In this document: piece by piece, positions 1 through 8,917 of the stretch | How the letters are laid out: the number at the start of each line of letters is the position of its first letter | How positions within the stretch are numbered: position 1 is the stretch's first letter | NCBI GenBank assembly: GCA_032156805.1 | Contig: JALDXQ010000005.1 | Coordinates: forward strand, 26,033-90,032 | DNA length: 64,000 bases | Direction: 5' to 3' | Origin: Gp6-AA40 sp032156805 | GTDB taxonomy: Bacteria > Acidobacteriota > Vicinamibacteria > Vicinamibacterales > UBA2999 | Position numbers and translations under genes: made by a program | Notes under the pieces: generated by a model | Seen by the model: only the letters and a program-made list of their open reading frames with translations | Told to the model about the DNA's origin: nothing | Database searches by the model: none

Positions 1-1239
1 CGCCACCGGTGCACAGGCAATTTCCAGGTACGATCGACTCACGATTTCCGCGACCCTCGCCCAAGAGTGCTCCTCGCTGACGACGCGACGGATCTGGTGA
101 CGTCTCTCCTCGAGATTTCGATAGAGGTCGCTGGAAAAGTATTGCTCGATCGCCGCCGCCAAGGCTGTGGCATCACGTGGCGCGCACACGAAGCCCGTTC
201 GTCCGTCGACCACGTCTTCCCGCAGCGATCCGACGTCAGTGGCGATCACGGGGACCCCGAAGCCGTATGACAGGAAGAGCACACCGCTCTGAAAGATGTA
301 GGTGTAAGGCAGCACAGCGACATCGGCCGCCTTGAAGTACGCCTCTATGTGCTCGTCGGGGATGAACTCGATACGCCGCACGACCAGATCGCCGATCCCC
401 GCGGACTGGATCCGCCTCTCGATGCCGTTCCAATACTCTGAGTAGCCGGGCTTCACCGGGCCTGCAACGACGAGTCGAATGCGATTCCCCTTGCCGGCAA
501 GGATCCCCATCGCATCGACGAGATACTCCAGCCCTTTGTACGGGGCGATTTTTCCAAAGAAGAGAACAGTCCGGTCACTGCTCGTCAGGCCGAGGCTCGC
601 ACGCGCCTCTGGCGCAGTGACGCCGCTCACGGGCACAGCATTGTTGATGCCGTACGGTATGACGCGCACCGCGTCCGGACGCACGCCGAAATCGTCGATA
701 AGCTCCTGTTTCATCAACTGCGTGTGGACGAGAATCAGACTGCACAAGCGGTACTGCACGCGCAAGGAAAAGCGGTTCACCCAGTTGTCCTTCGAATCTC
801 GAACGGCGGCATTGACGTTGTGCGCCGTGAAGGCGATCCGCTTTCCAAGGACGCGGTAATACAGCATCAGGAGCGTGCGATCGAGCAGCTCGAATTTGTT
901 GTTCCACAAAATATGCAGGACTCGGCAATCCGACCCGGCCGTGTACCGCAAGAGCCGAGCGTAGTACTTCAGTATTCGAATCGCCTTCTGGAAGTTTCCG
1001 GCGTCCTCGCGCTGGTCGCCGCGCAGATTCAGAAACCTCAGCCCGGGAATCCGCCGGACCTCCTCGCAGTCGAGCTGGTCGCTGCCGATGAAGTCGAGCC
1101 GGACACCCTTGGAACCAAGGGCGGCTGCCAATGGCACGGCGTAATGTTTGTCTCCACCTCCGGTAAGTAGCCCGACGCTGATCGACTCCGCTCCACCAGC
1201 GGCGACGTCGTTCGGACTCTTGATGAGGGTGAAACGCAT
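1..1239 (-). CDS. Glycosyltransferase family 4 (3' end cut by window edge)
   Basis: The frame is open for 413 codons from an ATG at 1239 to base 1 with no stop, so the C-terminus lies outside the window. The N-terminus has a glycine-rich segment (GLLTGGGDKHY) typical of GT-B donor/acceptor clefts. A second Rossmann domain follows, starting near FFGKIAPYKGLEYLV and running to a nucleotide-sugar-binding region (FLSYGFGVPVIATDVGS). This is the usual order for retaining GT4 enzymes. It should transfer a sugar from a nucleotide donor to a lipid-linked glycan on the cytoplasmic side of the membrane. The start lies 1 nt after the stop of the upstream asparagine-synthase-like gene, so the two are probably cotranscribed. 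Substrate and linkage cannot be read from sequence. Confidence 0.88.
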   Translation of the reverse strand, partial: MRFTLIKSPNDVAAGGAESISVGLLTGGGDKHYAVPLAAALGSKGVRLDFIGSDQLDCEEVRRIPGLRFLNLRGDQREDAGNFQKAIRILKYYARLLRYTAGSDCRVLHILWNNKFELLDRTLLMLYYRVLGKRIAFTAHNVNAAVRDSKDNWVNRFSLRVQYRLCSLILVHTQLMKQELIDDFGVRPDAVRVIPYGINNAVPVSGVTAPEARASLGLTSSDRTVLFFGKIAPYKGLEYLVDAMGILAGKGNRIRLVVAGPVKPGYSEYWNGIERRIQSAGIGDLVVRRIEFIPDEHIEAYFKAADVAVLPYTYIFQSGVLFLSYGFGVPVIATDVGSLREDVVDGRTGFVCAPRDATALAAAIEQYFSSDLYRNLEERRHQIRRVVSEEHSWARVAEIVSRSYLEIACAPVA

Positions 1240-1240
1240 A

Positions 1241-3043
1241 TCAGTGGCCACGGACCAACAGCCGATCAATCGCCTCGCACGTGAGCACAGCCTGGATCTC
1301 GCGCACGTAGTTACCCCGTCCGGCGCTGTGATCGCGGGCGACCCGCTCGAGCGTGTCGGGATTCCAGTACGGCAACCGCATCGTCCGAGGATCCGTGAGC
1401 ACACGCTTCACATGCGCTGACAGCTCCTTCCGGAACCAGTGCCGATACGGAAGATAGCGGTGGCGCTTGCCACGCGTCGCAAGGGCGTTGACCAACGGTT
1501 CCAGCGGGGCCAGCCGGCGAGGCACACCCTCCTGGGACAGATAATCGATCTTCGAGCTCACCTTGTGGAGCATCCACCTCGCTCGGTTGAAGACTCCCTT
1601 CCCGTCGCCGATCACGCCCATCGTTGTGGGAATCCGGTTCAACGTCCGACTGGCATGGTTCTCGATCAGCCGAAGGGCGGAGGCAGGCGAGCGGTGCGTC
1701 GATGACGGGGCCCGGAACGCTAGCCCCACGAGACGGTTGTCCAGATACGGCGTGCGGAACGTGATCAGGGAGCGCGCCGCCGAAAGCGTGCCGAACAGTT
1801 TCCAGGGTATCTCTCGAAACGCGGCGAACGTCACTGGATGCTCGGCGCCGATCCGGGGGTTGTGACCCGCGTCCGCGATCTTTCGGGCGAACTCGGGCTC
1901 GAACAATTCCTGCAGCAGGTCGACGGGCTTGAACTGGGAGACGCTTCTCAGCACCTCGCTGCCGTAGTTCCCGGTCATGCGTATTGGCGACAGCTCTCGT
2001 GCCAGCGCGTTCAGGTACGGTTCGTGAGCGACGGACGCCCCCCCGCACGCGTCAGTTGCATAGACGGTACGATCCACCCAGCTACCGTAGTCCGACAGGA
2101 ACTCGTCGCCGATGCGGAGGACACGATGCTCGAGCCCGCAGGCGGTGGCCACACGTGCGGCCAACACTTCGTCCACCGTCGACTGACTTTGTGCCGAGAA
2201 CGTGTAGCAGATCGGCGGACACGCCGTCGCCGGCAGACACGCCATGATCATTCGCGTGTCGAGCCCACCCGTCAGCGAGATGCCGATCTGCGACCGCGCA
2301 TCGAAGTGACGCGGCAGAATGCGCCTGAATGTGTCCTCGAAGGCCAACTGGAACTCGTCGCTCCCCATCGGCGGCTGGCGCTCCCACGATTCGGGTGTGA
2401 AGTAGCGAGACTTGCGAATGCCAGCGGCGTCGAACGTCCAGATCGAGCCGCCCTCGAGCAACCGAACGCCGCGGAACAGAGTCCGACTGCCCGTCGTGCA
2501 ACCAATGGCCAGATACTCCGCGACGCTCTCATCGTCCAGAGCCCGCGTCTCTGGCGCGACGCGCAACAGTGCCTTCGCCTCGCTGGCGAAAAACGTCGCG
2601 TCGGTGGTCTCGTAGTAGTAGATCCGCTCCAGACCGTAGCGATCGTTGAAGAGGAACGATTGCCTCGAGTGCGAATCGATGACAACTGCCGAGAACAGGC
2701 CGTTCAGTCGATCGATCATCGACGGCCCGCTCGCGCCGTAGAGGGCCGCCAGCCGCGCCGCGTCGCAGGACGTGCCGTAATCACCGGTCGAAACATGCTC
2801 GTCGGTTGGGACGAGCTCGCCTGAAAACACGACGGACACGCCACGCCCGACGTCATGGTGGACGCGGGCCGACGCGTCCGAACCTGCATGCGCGGTCCAT
2901 GCGGCGTAGATGCCTTGCTCCGGCACGAAGCATGTTCCCGACTGGCATTGCGGGTCGTGCCGCATCGCCGCGAGCATGTCCCCCACGAGCCGCTGACACT
3001 CAGCCGGCGGTCTGCGGCTGACGAGCCCCGCTAATCCGGGCAT
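1241..3043 (-). CDS. Asparagine-synthase-like amidotransferase lacking the glutaminase Cys
   Basis: About 600 aa, two domains: an N-terminal class II glutaminase-like fold and a C-terminal ATP-pyrophosphatase/synthetase domain with the PP-loop GISLTGGLDTRMI. The chosen ATG (3043) gives MPGLAGLVSRR, which aligns with the MCGIAG start of true AsnB. Pro stands where the N-terminal nucleophile Cys should be, so glutamine hydrolysis by this chain is unlikely. Beta-lactam synthetases of the same superfamily also lost this Cys. The start overlaps the end of the next AsnB gene by 13 nt, indicating translational coupling. A role in amidating a uronic acid or forming another amide bond on the glycan is inferred from context (compare WbpS-type proteins). 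A longer in-frame start upstream (3100) is possible but would bury the conserved N-terminus. Confidence 0.85.
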   Translation of the reverse strand: MPGLAGLVSRRPPAECQRLVGDMLAAMRHDPQCQSGTCFVPEQGIYAAWTAHAGSDASARVHHDVGRGVSVVFSGELVPTDEHVSTGDYGTSCDAARLAALYGASGPSMIDRLNGLFSAVVIDSHSRQSFLFNDRYGLERIYYYETTDATFFASEAKALLRVAPETRALDDESVAEYLAIGCTTGSRTLFRGVRLLEGGSIWTFDAAGIRKSRYFTPESWERQPPMGSDEFQLAFEDTFRRILPRHFDARSQIGISLTGGLDTRMIMACLPATACPPICYTFSAQSQSTVDEVLAARVATACGLEHRVLRIGDEFLSDYGSWVDRTVYATDACGGASVAHEPYLNALARELSPIRMTGNYGSEVLRSVSQFKPVDLLQELFEPEFARKIADAGHNPRIGAEHPVTFAAFREIPWKLFGTLSAARSLITFRTPYLDNRLVGLAFRAPSSTHRSPASALRLIENHASRTLNRIPTTMGVIGDGKGVFNRARWMLHKVSSKIDYLSQEGVPRRLAPLEPLVNALATRGKRHRYLPYRHWFRKELSAHVKRVLTDPRTMRLPYWNPDTLERVARDHSAGRGNYVREIQAVLTCEAIDRLLVRGH

Positions 3044-4947
3044 GTCGCGGGTACCGCGTGCAGAGGTCGGGGCCAGTCGGCCGCCTGACCTCGCAGCCAC
3101 TGCTCGAACATCGCCAGGCTGAAAAGCAGCTTGTGATTGTCCTCCCGGCCCGACCGGTGGGCCTCGAGCAGTTGCCGCACGGGCTCGACGCGGAGCAAGC
3201 TGAACATGAGGGAGTCGCTATCGAGCAACAGCTCCGACAACACGCTGTCGAGCGCGGAGTGGAACCACTCGTCCACGACGTTAACCGCGAACCCGCGCTT
3301 CTTCCGGGCAAGAATCGATTGCGGCAGATATCGCCGTGCCACCTTCCGATGGATCCACTTGCGCTGACCGTTGCGAACTTTCATGCCAGCCCCGAGCCGC
3401 TGGCCGAACTCGACGACGGTCCTGTCCAGGTACGGAACTCTGACCTCCAGGCCGTGGGCCATGGACAGCTTGTCGCCGAACATGAGCAGTTCGTCGGGCA
3501 GCGACGATCGCAACTCCAGATGTTGCAGCCCACCCAGTTCGTCGAGGTGCTCCATCTGCGGCAGCAGGTCGCTCCAGTAATCCACGTCGGCCTGCTCGTG
3601 ACCGTGAGGCAACAGTCCATCCCGGAACAACCCGCTGATCACAGCCGCGGGCACCAGCGAAAACACATGCTGGTATCGGCTCAATCGGTCCTCAATGCCG
3701 AGCGAGTAGACGCCTCGCTTTGCGGTCTCGCTACGCGGCAGACGGTTGACAGCCGCGCCGATCACCTGCCGCAGCGCCGGCGGAAGACTGCGCCAGGTCT
3801 TCCCGTAGTGCAGTCCGAGATGACGGCGGTATCCACCGAAGAGCTCGTCCGGTCCCTGTCCGATGAGCGCGACCTTCACGTCCTCGCGGGCGCGCTGGCA
3901 CACGAAGTACATCGGGACGATCGACGAGGAGGCGATCGGCTCCTCGACGCATTGCACGATCGCAGGCAGCGACCGTTCGAACTCCTCGCGATCGAGTTGG
4001 ACCGAGACGTGACGCGCGTGCAGTATCGCAGCGGTCTCAGCCGCGTCGACGAGCTCGTCGTCCTTGAAGCTCTCGCCGTAGCCAACCGTGTAGGCGGGCC
4101 AGCGCTCGCCAAATTCGTTCATGAGCGCAAGCAGGAGTCCCGAATCCAAGCCCCCGCTCAGCAGGATGCCGACTGGCACATCGCTCAGCAGGTGGCGCTC
4201 CACCGCCGCCTTGTACAAGTCGAGCAGCTCGCGCGCGGCCTCCTCCTCGTCCTTTTCGCTGGAGAACGGCACCGGTGTGTAGTCGTACCAGCGTTGCTCG
4301 CGGCACACGCCGTCCTCGACGACCAGCATCGTTCCCGGTGCGAGCTTACGGATTCCCTCGTAGATGGTCGGGGGGGATGGCGTGTATCGAAACTGAAGGA
4401 ATCGGCTGAGCGCCTTCGGATCCACGTCCGGTCTGTCGCGACCCGCCGCCACGACCGCGCGGATCTCCGATGCGAACGTCAGACAGCCATTCGCAACCCG
4501 GTAATACACCAGTTTGATGCCCATCGCGTCGCGAGCAACGACGAGCCGCCGCCGGACGGCATCCCAGATGGCCAGACCGAACATGCCATTGAGGCGCTCG
4601 AACACGCCAGTCCCCCACTGCTTGTACCCGTGGACGATGACCTCGGTGTCCGACTGCGTTCGAAAGCGATGCCCCGCCTGCTCCAGGATCGTGCGCAACT
4701 CCTTGAAGTTGTAGATCTCCCCGTTGAAGATGACCCATGTCGTCCCGTCGTCATCCGACATCGGCTGGTGGCCGCCCGAGAGATCGATGATCGACAGACG
4801 CCGGAAGCCGAGCCCGAGCGGGCCCGACATGAAGTAACCCTCGTCGTCAGGCCCACGGTGCGCGATCGACGCGGCCATGCGCCGAATCACTTCGGGACTG
4901 GCGGGTTCCTCATGCTGGAAGTTGAACTGTCCTGCGATACCGCACAT
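3031..4947 (-). CDS. asnB: Asparagine synthase, glutamine-hydrolysing
   Basis: 638 aa from the ATG at 4947, which gives the canonical N-terminus MCGIAGQFNF with the catalytic Cys2 of class II glutamine amidotransferases. Further glutaminase signatures are AHRGPDDEGY and NGEIYNFKELR. The synthetase half has the PP-loop GILLSGGLDSGLL and the downstream GPDELFGGYRRH loop. The family transfers glutamine-derived ammonia to an adenylated carboxylate. In exosortase/EPS loci a dedicated AsnB paralogue is common and is thought to act on glycan carboxylates rather than free aspartate; that role is inferred here. It sits 2 nt after the upstream gene's stop and overlaps the Cys-less paralogue downstream, so the pair may work together. 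Confidence 0.93.
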   Translation of the reverse strand: MCGIAGQFNFQHEEPASPEVIRRMAASIAHRGPDDEGYFMSGPLGLGFRRLSIIDLSGGHQPMSDDDGTTWVIFNGEIYNFKELRTILEQAGHRFRTQSDTEVIVHGYKQWGTGVFERLNGMFGLAIWDAVRRRLVVARDAMGIKLVYYRVANGCLTFASEIRAVVAAGRDRPDVDPKALSRFLQFRYTPSPPTIYEGIRKLAPGTMLVVEDGVCREQRWYDYTPVPFSSEKDEEEAARELLDLYKAAVERHLLSDVPVGILLSGGLDSGLLLALMNEFGERWPAYTVGYGESFKDDELVDAAETAAILHARHVSVQLDREEFERSLPAIVQCVEEPIASSSIVPMYFVCQRAREDVKVALIGQGPDELFGGYRRHLGLHYGKTWRSLPPALRQVIGAAVNRLPRSETAKRGVYSLGIEDRLSRYQHVFSLVPAAVISGLFRDGLLPHGHEQADVDYWSDLLPQMEHLDELGGLQHLELRSSLPDELLMFGDKLSMAHGLEVRVPYLDRTVVEFGQRLGAGMKVRNGQRKWIHRKVARRYLPQSILARKKRGFAVNVVDEWFHSALDSVLSELLLDSDSLMFSLLRVEPVRQLLEAHRSGREDNHKLLFSLAMFEQWLRGQAADWPRPLHAVPATCPD

Positions 4948-4949
4948 TG

Positions 4950-6245
4950 CTAAGTGGCCTCTTGATGGCTCCGCGATCCGCGCGTGCTTATCCGGCCCGG
5001 CGGCCGAGTGGCTTCCCGAAGATAGAACGCGAGGCTCCGAAACATCTGGGACTGCGCCCATCGATGCATTGGCACGTTGTCCCACCCCACGAGCAGCTGT
5101 CGTGACCGGAACGACCCGTCGGCTTTCGTCCAGTTCGTGACGATGTCCTTGACGACGCGTTCGAGGACCGGCTCCAACTGCGGGAAGCGGTCACGGAGCA
5201 GGACGCAGAGGTTGATGCATTCGGCGCAGTCGTACAGCTCCCGCCTGTAGACAGTCAGACGCGGGGCCCGGGCGAACGGGCGCGGCAGGCCGTCGGCATC
5301 GAAGAGGTGCGTGAGGTAGTACTCGACGCCGCGCGTCAACGCGGCCAGGCAGCCGGCGTGGCCTGTCAGTGTGTGTATCTTCGCCAGCGCCTTCATCACA
5401 AAACACGTGTGAAAGTGATCGACGAAATCCCGGACGCCGTCCACCGCGTACGGCCACGAGCCGTCCGGGTTCTGATTTTCGAGCACGAAGTTCAGGTTCC
5501 GCTCCGCGGTCAGCCAATGCTCCCGATCGGACAAGACCTGAGAAGCACTGGTCAGCATGGATGCCCGGTACGCCGCAGCGTTGATCACGCCTCCCCTGTC
5601 GTCCGGTGTGTATGAACAGGTGCTGGCGCGATCAGAGGTCGGAAAATCCTTGATGTCCCCGCGTGCATGCCGGGTAATCGATTCGAGCGCCTGCCGCCAC
5701 TCCGCCCGTCGATCCAACTGCCACACGTGGAGAAACGCCTCGTAAACGTAGGGCGTCGTCGTGATGAGCGGCGTATCCTGACGGATCACCCCTCCCCTCG
5801 TCACCCAATCAAACGGATAGCCCCAGCAGAGATCCTCGAACTGCCTGCAACGTGACGCGATGAGCGCATGCAGGAAGTGGACGGCCCGGTCCAGATGCGG
5901 CCGTTCACCGTTGACTTCGAAGAGGAACGCAAATCCCATCGCGTAGTGGGCGTCTGCGATCGGAAACCTGAGTGGGCGATGGAACAGGCGCCGGGCCGAT
6001 GGCACGAACGCCTCGCAGAAGACCATCGGGGCGACGGCCGCCACGCCGAGCGCTCCACGCCGGTAATACAGCGCCTTCGCCCGGCCGCCAATGGGGCCGG
6101 CGAAGAAGCTCTGATGGTCGAAAGATGTCTCCCCGAAGCGCTCGAGCCACGACACGAATCGCAACAGCGCGTCCGTCACGTCGCGCGCAAGCGGCGGTGG
6201 AGAAACGGCGCCGTGCTGCACGAGTGATTCAGTTGCGGTCGACAT
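4950..6245 (-). CDS. Alpha/alpha-toroid-like protein of unknown function
   Basis: 431 aa from the ATG at 6245; a GTG at 6272 is an alternative. No signal peptide is seen, so it is probably cytoplasmic. Repeated helical segments carry a QW-like element (ENQNPDGSWPYAVDG) followed by FVDHFHTCFVMKALAKI, resembling the alpha/alpha-barrel of terpene cyclases, uronyl C5-epimerases and lyases. Other conserved-looking parts are YRRELYDCAECINLC and WAQSQMFRSLAFYL. Proteins like this recur in EPS clusters and are variously named in databases without biochemical support. It overlaps the end of the deacetylase-like gene upstream by 17 nt and is 2 nt from asnB. A role in epimerising or modifying a uronic acid would fit the fold and context but is a guess. 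Confidence 0.7.
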   Translation of the reverse strand: MSTATESLVQHGAVSPPPLARDVTDALLRFVSWLERFGETSFDHQSFFAGPIGGRAKALYYRRGALGVAAVAPMVFCEAFVPSARRLFHRPLRFPIADAHYAMGFAFLFEVNGERPHLDRAVHFLHALIASRCRQFEDLCWGYPFDWVTRGGVIRQDTPLITTTPYVYEAFLHVWQLDRRAEWRQALESITRHARGDIKDFPTSDRASTCSYTPDDRGGVINAAAYRASMLTSASQVLSDREHWLTAERNLNFVLENQNPDGSWPYAVDGVRDFVDHFHTCFVMKALAKIHTLTGHAGCLAALTRGVEYYLTHLFDADGLPRPFARAPRLTVYRRELYDCAECINLCVLLRDRFPQLEPVLERVVKDIVTNWTKADGSFRSRQLLVGWDNVPMHRWAQSQMFRSLAFYLREATRPPGRISTRGSRSHQEAT

Positions 6246-8070
6246 GAGAATCGCGTGCGGACCGGAGCGCACCGGCCAGGCGAATCCTTCCGGGAACGAT
6301 GTAGTTGTCCCGCGCTTCCGAGAGATACCGCCGCAACCCCGTTTTCACCCGCTGCCGCAACGGCGCTGGGCGATGAATCACTCGTGTGCGGGCGTCGAAC
6401 TGCACGCGCACGAGCAGTGCGTCGCCGGCCTCGACGTCTACCTCACAGTGAAGGCAGCCTTCACGAGTCTCCCAATCGATCGAGCGGGAGTCCGCGTACA
6501 CCGCTGTAACGCTGGACGGATCGGGCTCACGTTTCGAGACCCGAATTCGCATCCTCTCCGTGCCTGAATTCTGGAGCCTGAGTTCGTTGCCGTACATCTC
6601 GACGTCGACGACGTCCACTGCGGGAGTGCTGTGTCCGGCTTCCCTGGACGCCGAAGCGCAAGGCCCGAAGGCGGCAGACGGACCGGCCGGCCTCCAGCGA
6701 TAGCTGTGCCGCACAAGCTCGCCAAGGCTGCGCCACGTGATGGCCGTCTTCAGCGCGTTGAGCCGCTCGACGAACGCCGCGAGCTCGACGCCGCCGTCGC
6801 CGCAGAAGTCGTGGTGGATCACGATGATGATTGGTTTGCCCAGAAGCGCGTCGAACGCGAAGTTGGCGACTCCGTCGCGCGGATATCGCCGGGTAAACAA
6901 AGGAAAGCCATAACGCGTGACGGCCACGTCCCACACGTCCGACACCTTCAACCTCGTTCGGCTCGCGTCGATGCTGGCGATCTCGGTGTTGACCGCGGCG
7001 ACATAGTTGCTGTGTTTCAGCGCTTCCATCGCCGCCGTCGAAAAGACGCCCTGCGGGAACACCATCACTTCGTCGTGGTGGATGCCGGTTGCGGACTGGT
7101 GCGATCGCATGCGTTCGAGCGCGAGCGTGGCCTTCGCTTGCAGGAGGTGCGCATCAGTGACGCCGAACTCGCCACCGGTGTGATCGCAGCCGTGGACTGC
7201 CAGAGAGAAGCGGTGCGGGTTATCGCGAAACAGCCGCACGGCATCGGGCCGGCTCCGGCGCCAGTTCCAGGGAATGAAGGCGATGCTGCTGGAGAAGCGA
7301 TGCCGCTCCATGGCCGCCAGCAGCGCCGGGAATTCGATGCAGCCGTATGCGCGTCTCAACAGAGGATCGTCGATGACGAGACATGCGCTCGTGCCAGGCG
7401 ACTGCCACGAGGATTCGCGGAACGCCGACTTGATGTACAAGACCGGTGGTACAGCAGCGAGGAAGTGCTCTCGAACGTCGAAGTTCCTGAGCCCGACCTC
7501 GCGATCCACGTCGACGACGTCTGCTGTGGTCGAGATGTACACCGGGACGCCCTGGTGTTCCACCTTCACGAACACTGCGCCCTCAGCAAGCGTCATGAGG
7601 CTGCAGGCAGCGCTGCCGAGCGACTCCATAACCGGCACGTCAGCGGGTGCGGCTGCATCGCACTGAACGCCAGACATGATGCCGCAGAATCCCTCCACCC
7701 CCTCCGCTACGGCAACGTGCCCGCGGCCACTTCGCGGGGCCAAGCGCGCACCGGTGCAAACTCTCGGCAAAAGGCGGTCGAGCGTTTCGCGCTCCGTCGA
7801 CGCGTACACGAACGCCGAATGCACGTGGCGACGCCACAGGTCGCCGGTTTCCGGCCGACGTTCCAGTTCTTCCACGAGGCGCAGGAATTGATCCGATCGC
7901 GCGAACAAGCGGCAGCCACGCTCCGGGGACCGACCAATCTGGTCCAGACTGCGCGCACCGGGGAGGACTCTCCATGGCACGCCAAAGAACTCCAGCATCC
8001 GCGCCAGGCTTCTGCCAGCCGTGGACAACTCCCCGCCGTCGGTGAGCAGGAGGGCCTCAGGATTGCCCAT
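6229..8070 (-). CDS. Polysaccharide deacetylase-like (NodB fold) protein
   Basis: 613 aa. A central NodB-like (CE4-like) region starts at LVIDDPLLRRAYG, where the paired Asp residues match the metal/catalytic Asp motif. It continues with SLAVHGCDHTGGEFG (HxxxH-like metal motif) and VMVFPQGVFSTAA, and ends with a His motif (IIIVIHHDFCGDGG). The N-terminal 230 residues and C-terminal beta-rich 120 residues have no recognised domain. The family removes N- or O-acetyl groups from polysaccharides. No signal peptide is visible, so activity on a cytoplasmic intermediate, or a non-catalytic role, is possible. The start overlaps the acyl-carrier-protein gene by 14 nt, which ties it to the FkbH/ACP module. 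Confidence 0.72.
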   Translation of the reverse strand: MGNPEALLLTDGGELSTAGRSLARMLEFFGVPWRVLPGARSLDQIGRSPERGCRLFARSDQFLRLVEELERRPETGDLWRRHVHSAFVYASTERETLDRLLPRVCTGARLAPRSGRGHVAVAEGVEGFCGIMSGVQCDAAAPADVPVMESLGSAACSLMTLAEGAVFVKVEHQGVPVYISTTADVVDVDREVGLRNFDVREHFLAAVPPVLYIKSAFRESSWQSPGTSACLVIDDPLLRRAYGCIEFPALLAAMERHRFSSSIAFIPWNWRRSRPDAVRLFRDNPHRFSLAVHGCDHTGGEFGVTDAHLLQAKATLALERMRSHQSATGIHHDEVMVFPQGVFSTAAMEALKHSNYVAAVNTEIASIDASRTRLKVSDVWDVAVTRYGFPLFTRRYPRDGVANFAFDALLGKPIIIVIHHDFCGDGGVELAAFVERLNALKTAITWRSLGELVRHSYRWRPAGPSAAFGPCASASREAGHSTPAVDVVDVEMYGNELRLQNSGTERMRIRVSKREPDPSSVTAVYADSRSIDWETREGCLHCEVDVEAGDALLVRVQFDARTRVIHRPAPLRQRVKTGLRRYLSEARDNYIVPGRIRLAGALRSARDSHVDRN

Positions 8071-8374
8071 ATTCGACGGATTGGAGAACCGATCGAACGA
8101 CGTCGATCCAGTCGGCCACGGTCGTCGCCTTCGAGGTCAAGCCCCTTGTGTTCAGCTCGTCGATCACGTTGGCGTTCGTGTCGACGGTAGTCGTCATCTG
8201 CTCCTCGAGCGCAGCCATGAAATTGACGAACGCCATCGAATCGAGCTGCCCCCCCTGGCCAACCAGAACGGTGGCTGGTGCCTTCACGAGAATGTTGTCT
8301 TCGGGCTGGACCTCGTTAACCTGGTCGATGGCCCGATAGACGATGCCCTGAGCATCCGTCCGATCGAATCCCAC
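8057..8374 (-). CDS. Acyl carrier protein
   Basis: 105 aa with a GTG start at 8374. The four-helix ACP pattern is recognisable, with the phosphopantetheine attachment motif GQLDSMAFVNF placing the modified Ser at residue 46. The length is slightly above the usual 75-90 aa because of an N-terminal helix (RTDAQGIVYRAIDQVNE). It lies between an acetyltransferase/FkbH pair upstream and a deacetylase-like gene downstream. Stand-alone ACPs next to FkbH-like HAD proteins carry glyceryl or other small acyl thioesters in several natural-product and glycan clusters, so a dedicated glyceryl-ACP or acyl-ACP donor is the likely job. The start overlaps nothing upstream (15-nt gap). Confidence 0.85.
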   Translation of the reverse strand: MGFDRTDAQGIVYRAIDQVNEVQPEDNILVKAPATVLVGQGGQLDSMAFVNFMAALEEQMTTTVDTNANVIDELNTRGLTSKATTVADWIDVVRSVLQSVEYGQS

Positions 8375-8389
8375 AATGCCTCTCGATGA

Positions 8390-8917
8390 TTACGAGCCGC
8401 TGCGGGCCCGGGGCGCGCTGCTACGAGTGCGTGCCCGGACGGGCATGAGACCACGGATGAAATCCTCCATGGTCTCGGCGGTTGCGAGCGGTACCCGCAC
8501 TTTCGCGACCGGCCTGGCCGCTTCGTTGGCCACGAATGTGCGTGGCGCCACGTTTCCATTGACGACGACGCCGGCGCCAACAACGGCGCCTTCTCCGATC
8601 GTCAGCAGCCGTCCCCCTGACGTAATCACCACGCTGTTCGGCCCGACGTACGCATCCTTGCCGATTACGATGCGGCCAACGCCGCGGGTGTGCGCCATGA
8701 TGATGGCGCGGACGCTGATCTGGGCGCCGTCGTGAATCTCGACGGCCTCCGGATATTCGTTCTCCAGATACACATCGTCGGCGATGAAGACATCCTTTCC
8801 AACGGAGACACCGCGCAGACGGTGTAAGAACGGCCGAACGCCCGTCGCCCCAGGGAGATTACGGGCCAGCTGGTGCAACACGCGATTGGCAAGCCGGCGG
8901 AAGACGTTCTTGCTCAC
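8390..8917 (-). CDS. Hexapeptide-repeat acetyltransferase (LbH)
   Basis: 175 aa from a GTG at 8917 that overlaps the stop of the FkbH-like gene as GTGA, which decides the start. A longer frame to 9160 reads through the upstream gene and is rejected. An N-terminal helical piece (RLANRVLHQLARNLPG) is followed by left-handed beta-helix turns: VSVGKDVFIADDVYLEN, ISVRAIIMAHTRG, IVIGKDAYVGPNSVV and LTIGEGAVVGAGVVVNG. This is typical of CoA- or ACP-dependent acyltransferases of the WbbJ/LacA type. It probably transfers an acyl group to a sugar hydroxyl or amine. Its place between FkbH and ACP makes transfer from the ACP possible (inference). Confidence 0.85.
   Translation of the reverse strand: MSKNVFRRLANRVLHQLARNLPGATGVRPFLHRLRGVSVGKDVFIADDVYLENEYPEAVEIHDGAQISVRAIIMAHTRGVGRIVIGKDAYVGPNSVVITSGGRLLTIGEGAVVGAGVVVNGNVAPRTFVANEAARPVAKVRVPLATAETMEDFIRGLMPVRARTRSSAPRARSGS

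Noticed and set aside
3058..4953. Long plus-strand open frame (631 codons) opposite asnB
   Set aside because: It is exactly antisense to a gene with full AsnB motifs; the translation is compositionally odd and has no recognisable domain. High-GC shadow frame.
6631..8190. Plus-strand open frame of 519 codons
   Set aside because: Antisense to the deacetylase-like gene and the ACP gene; no motifs.
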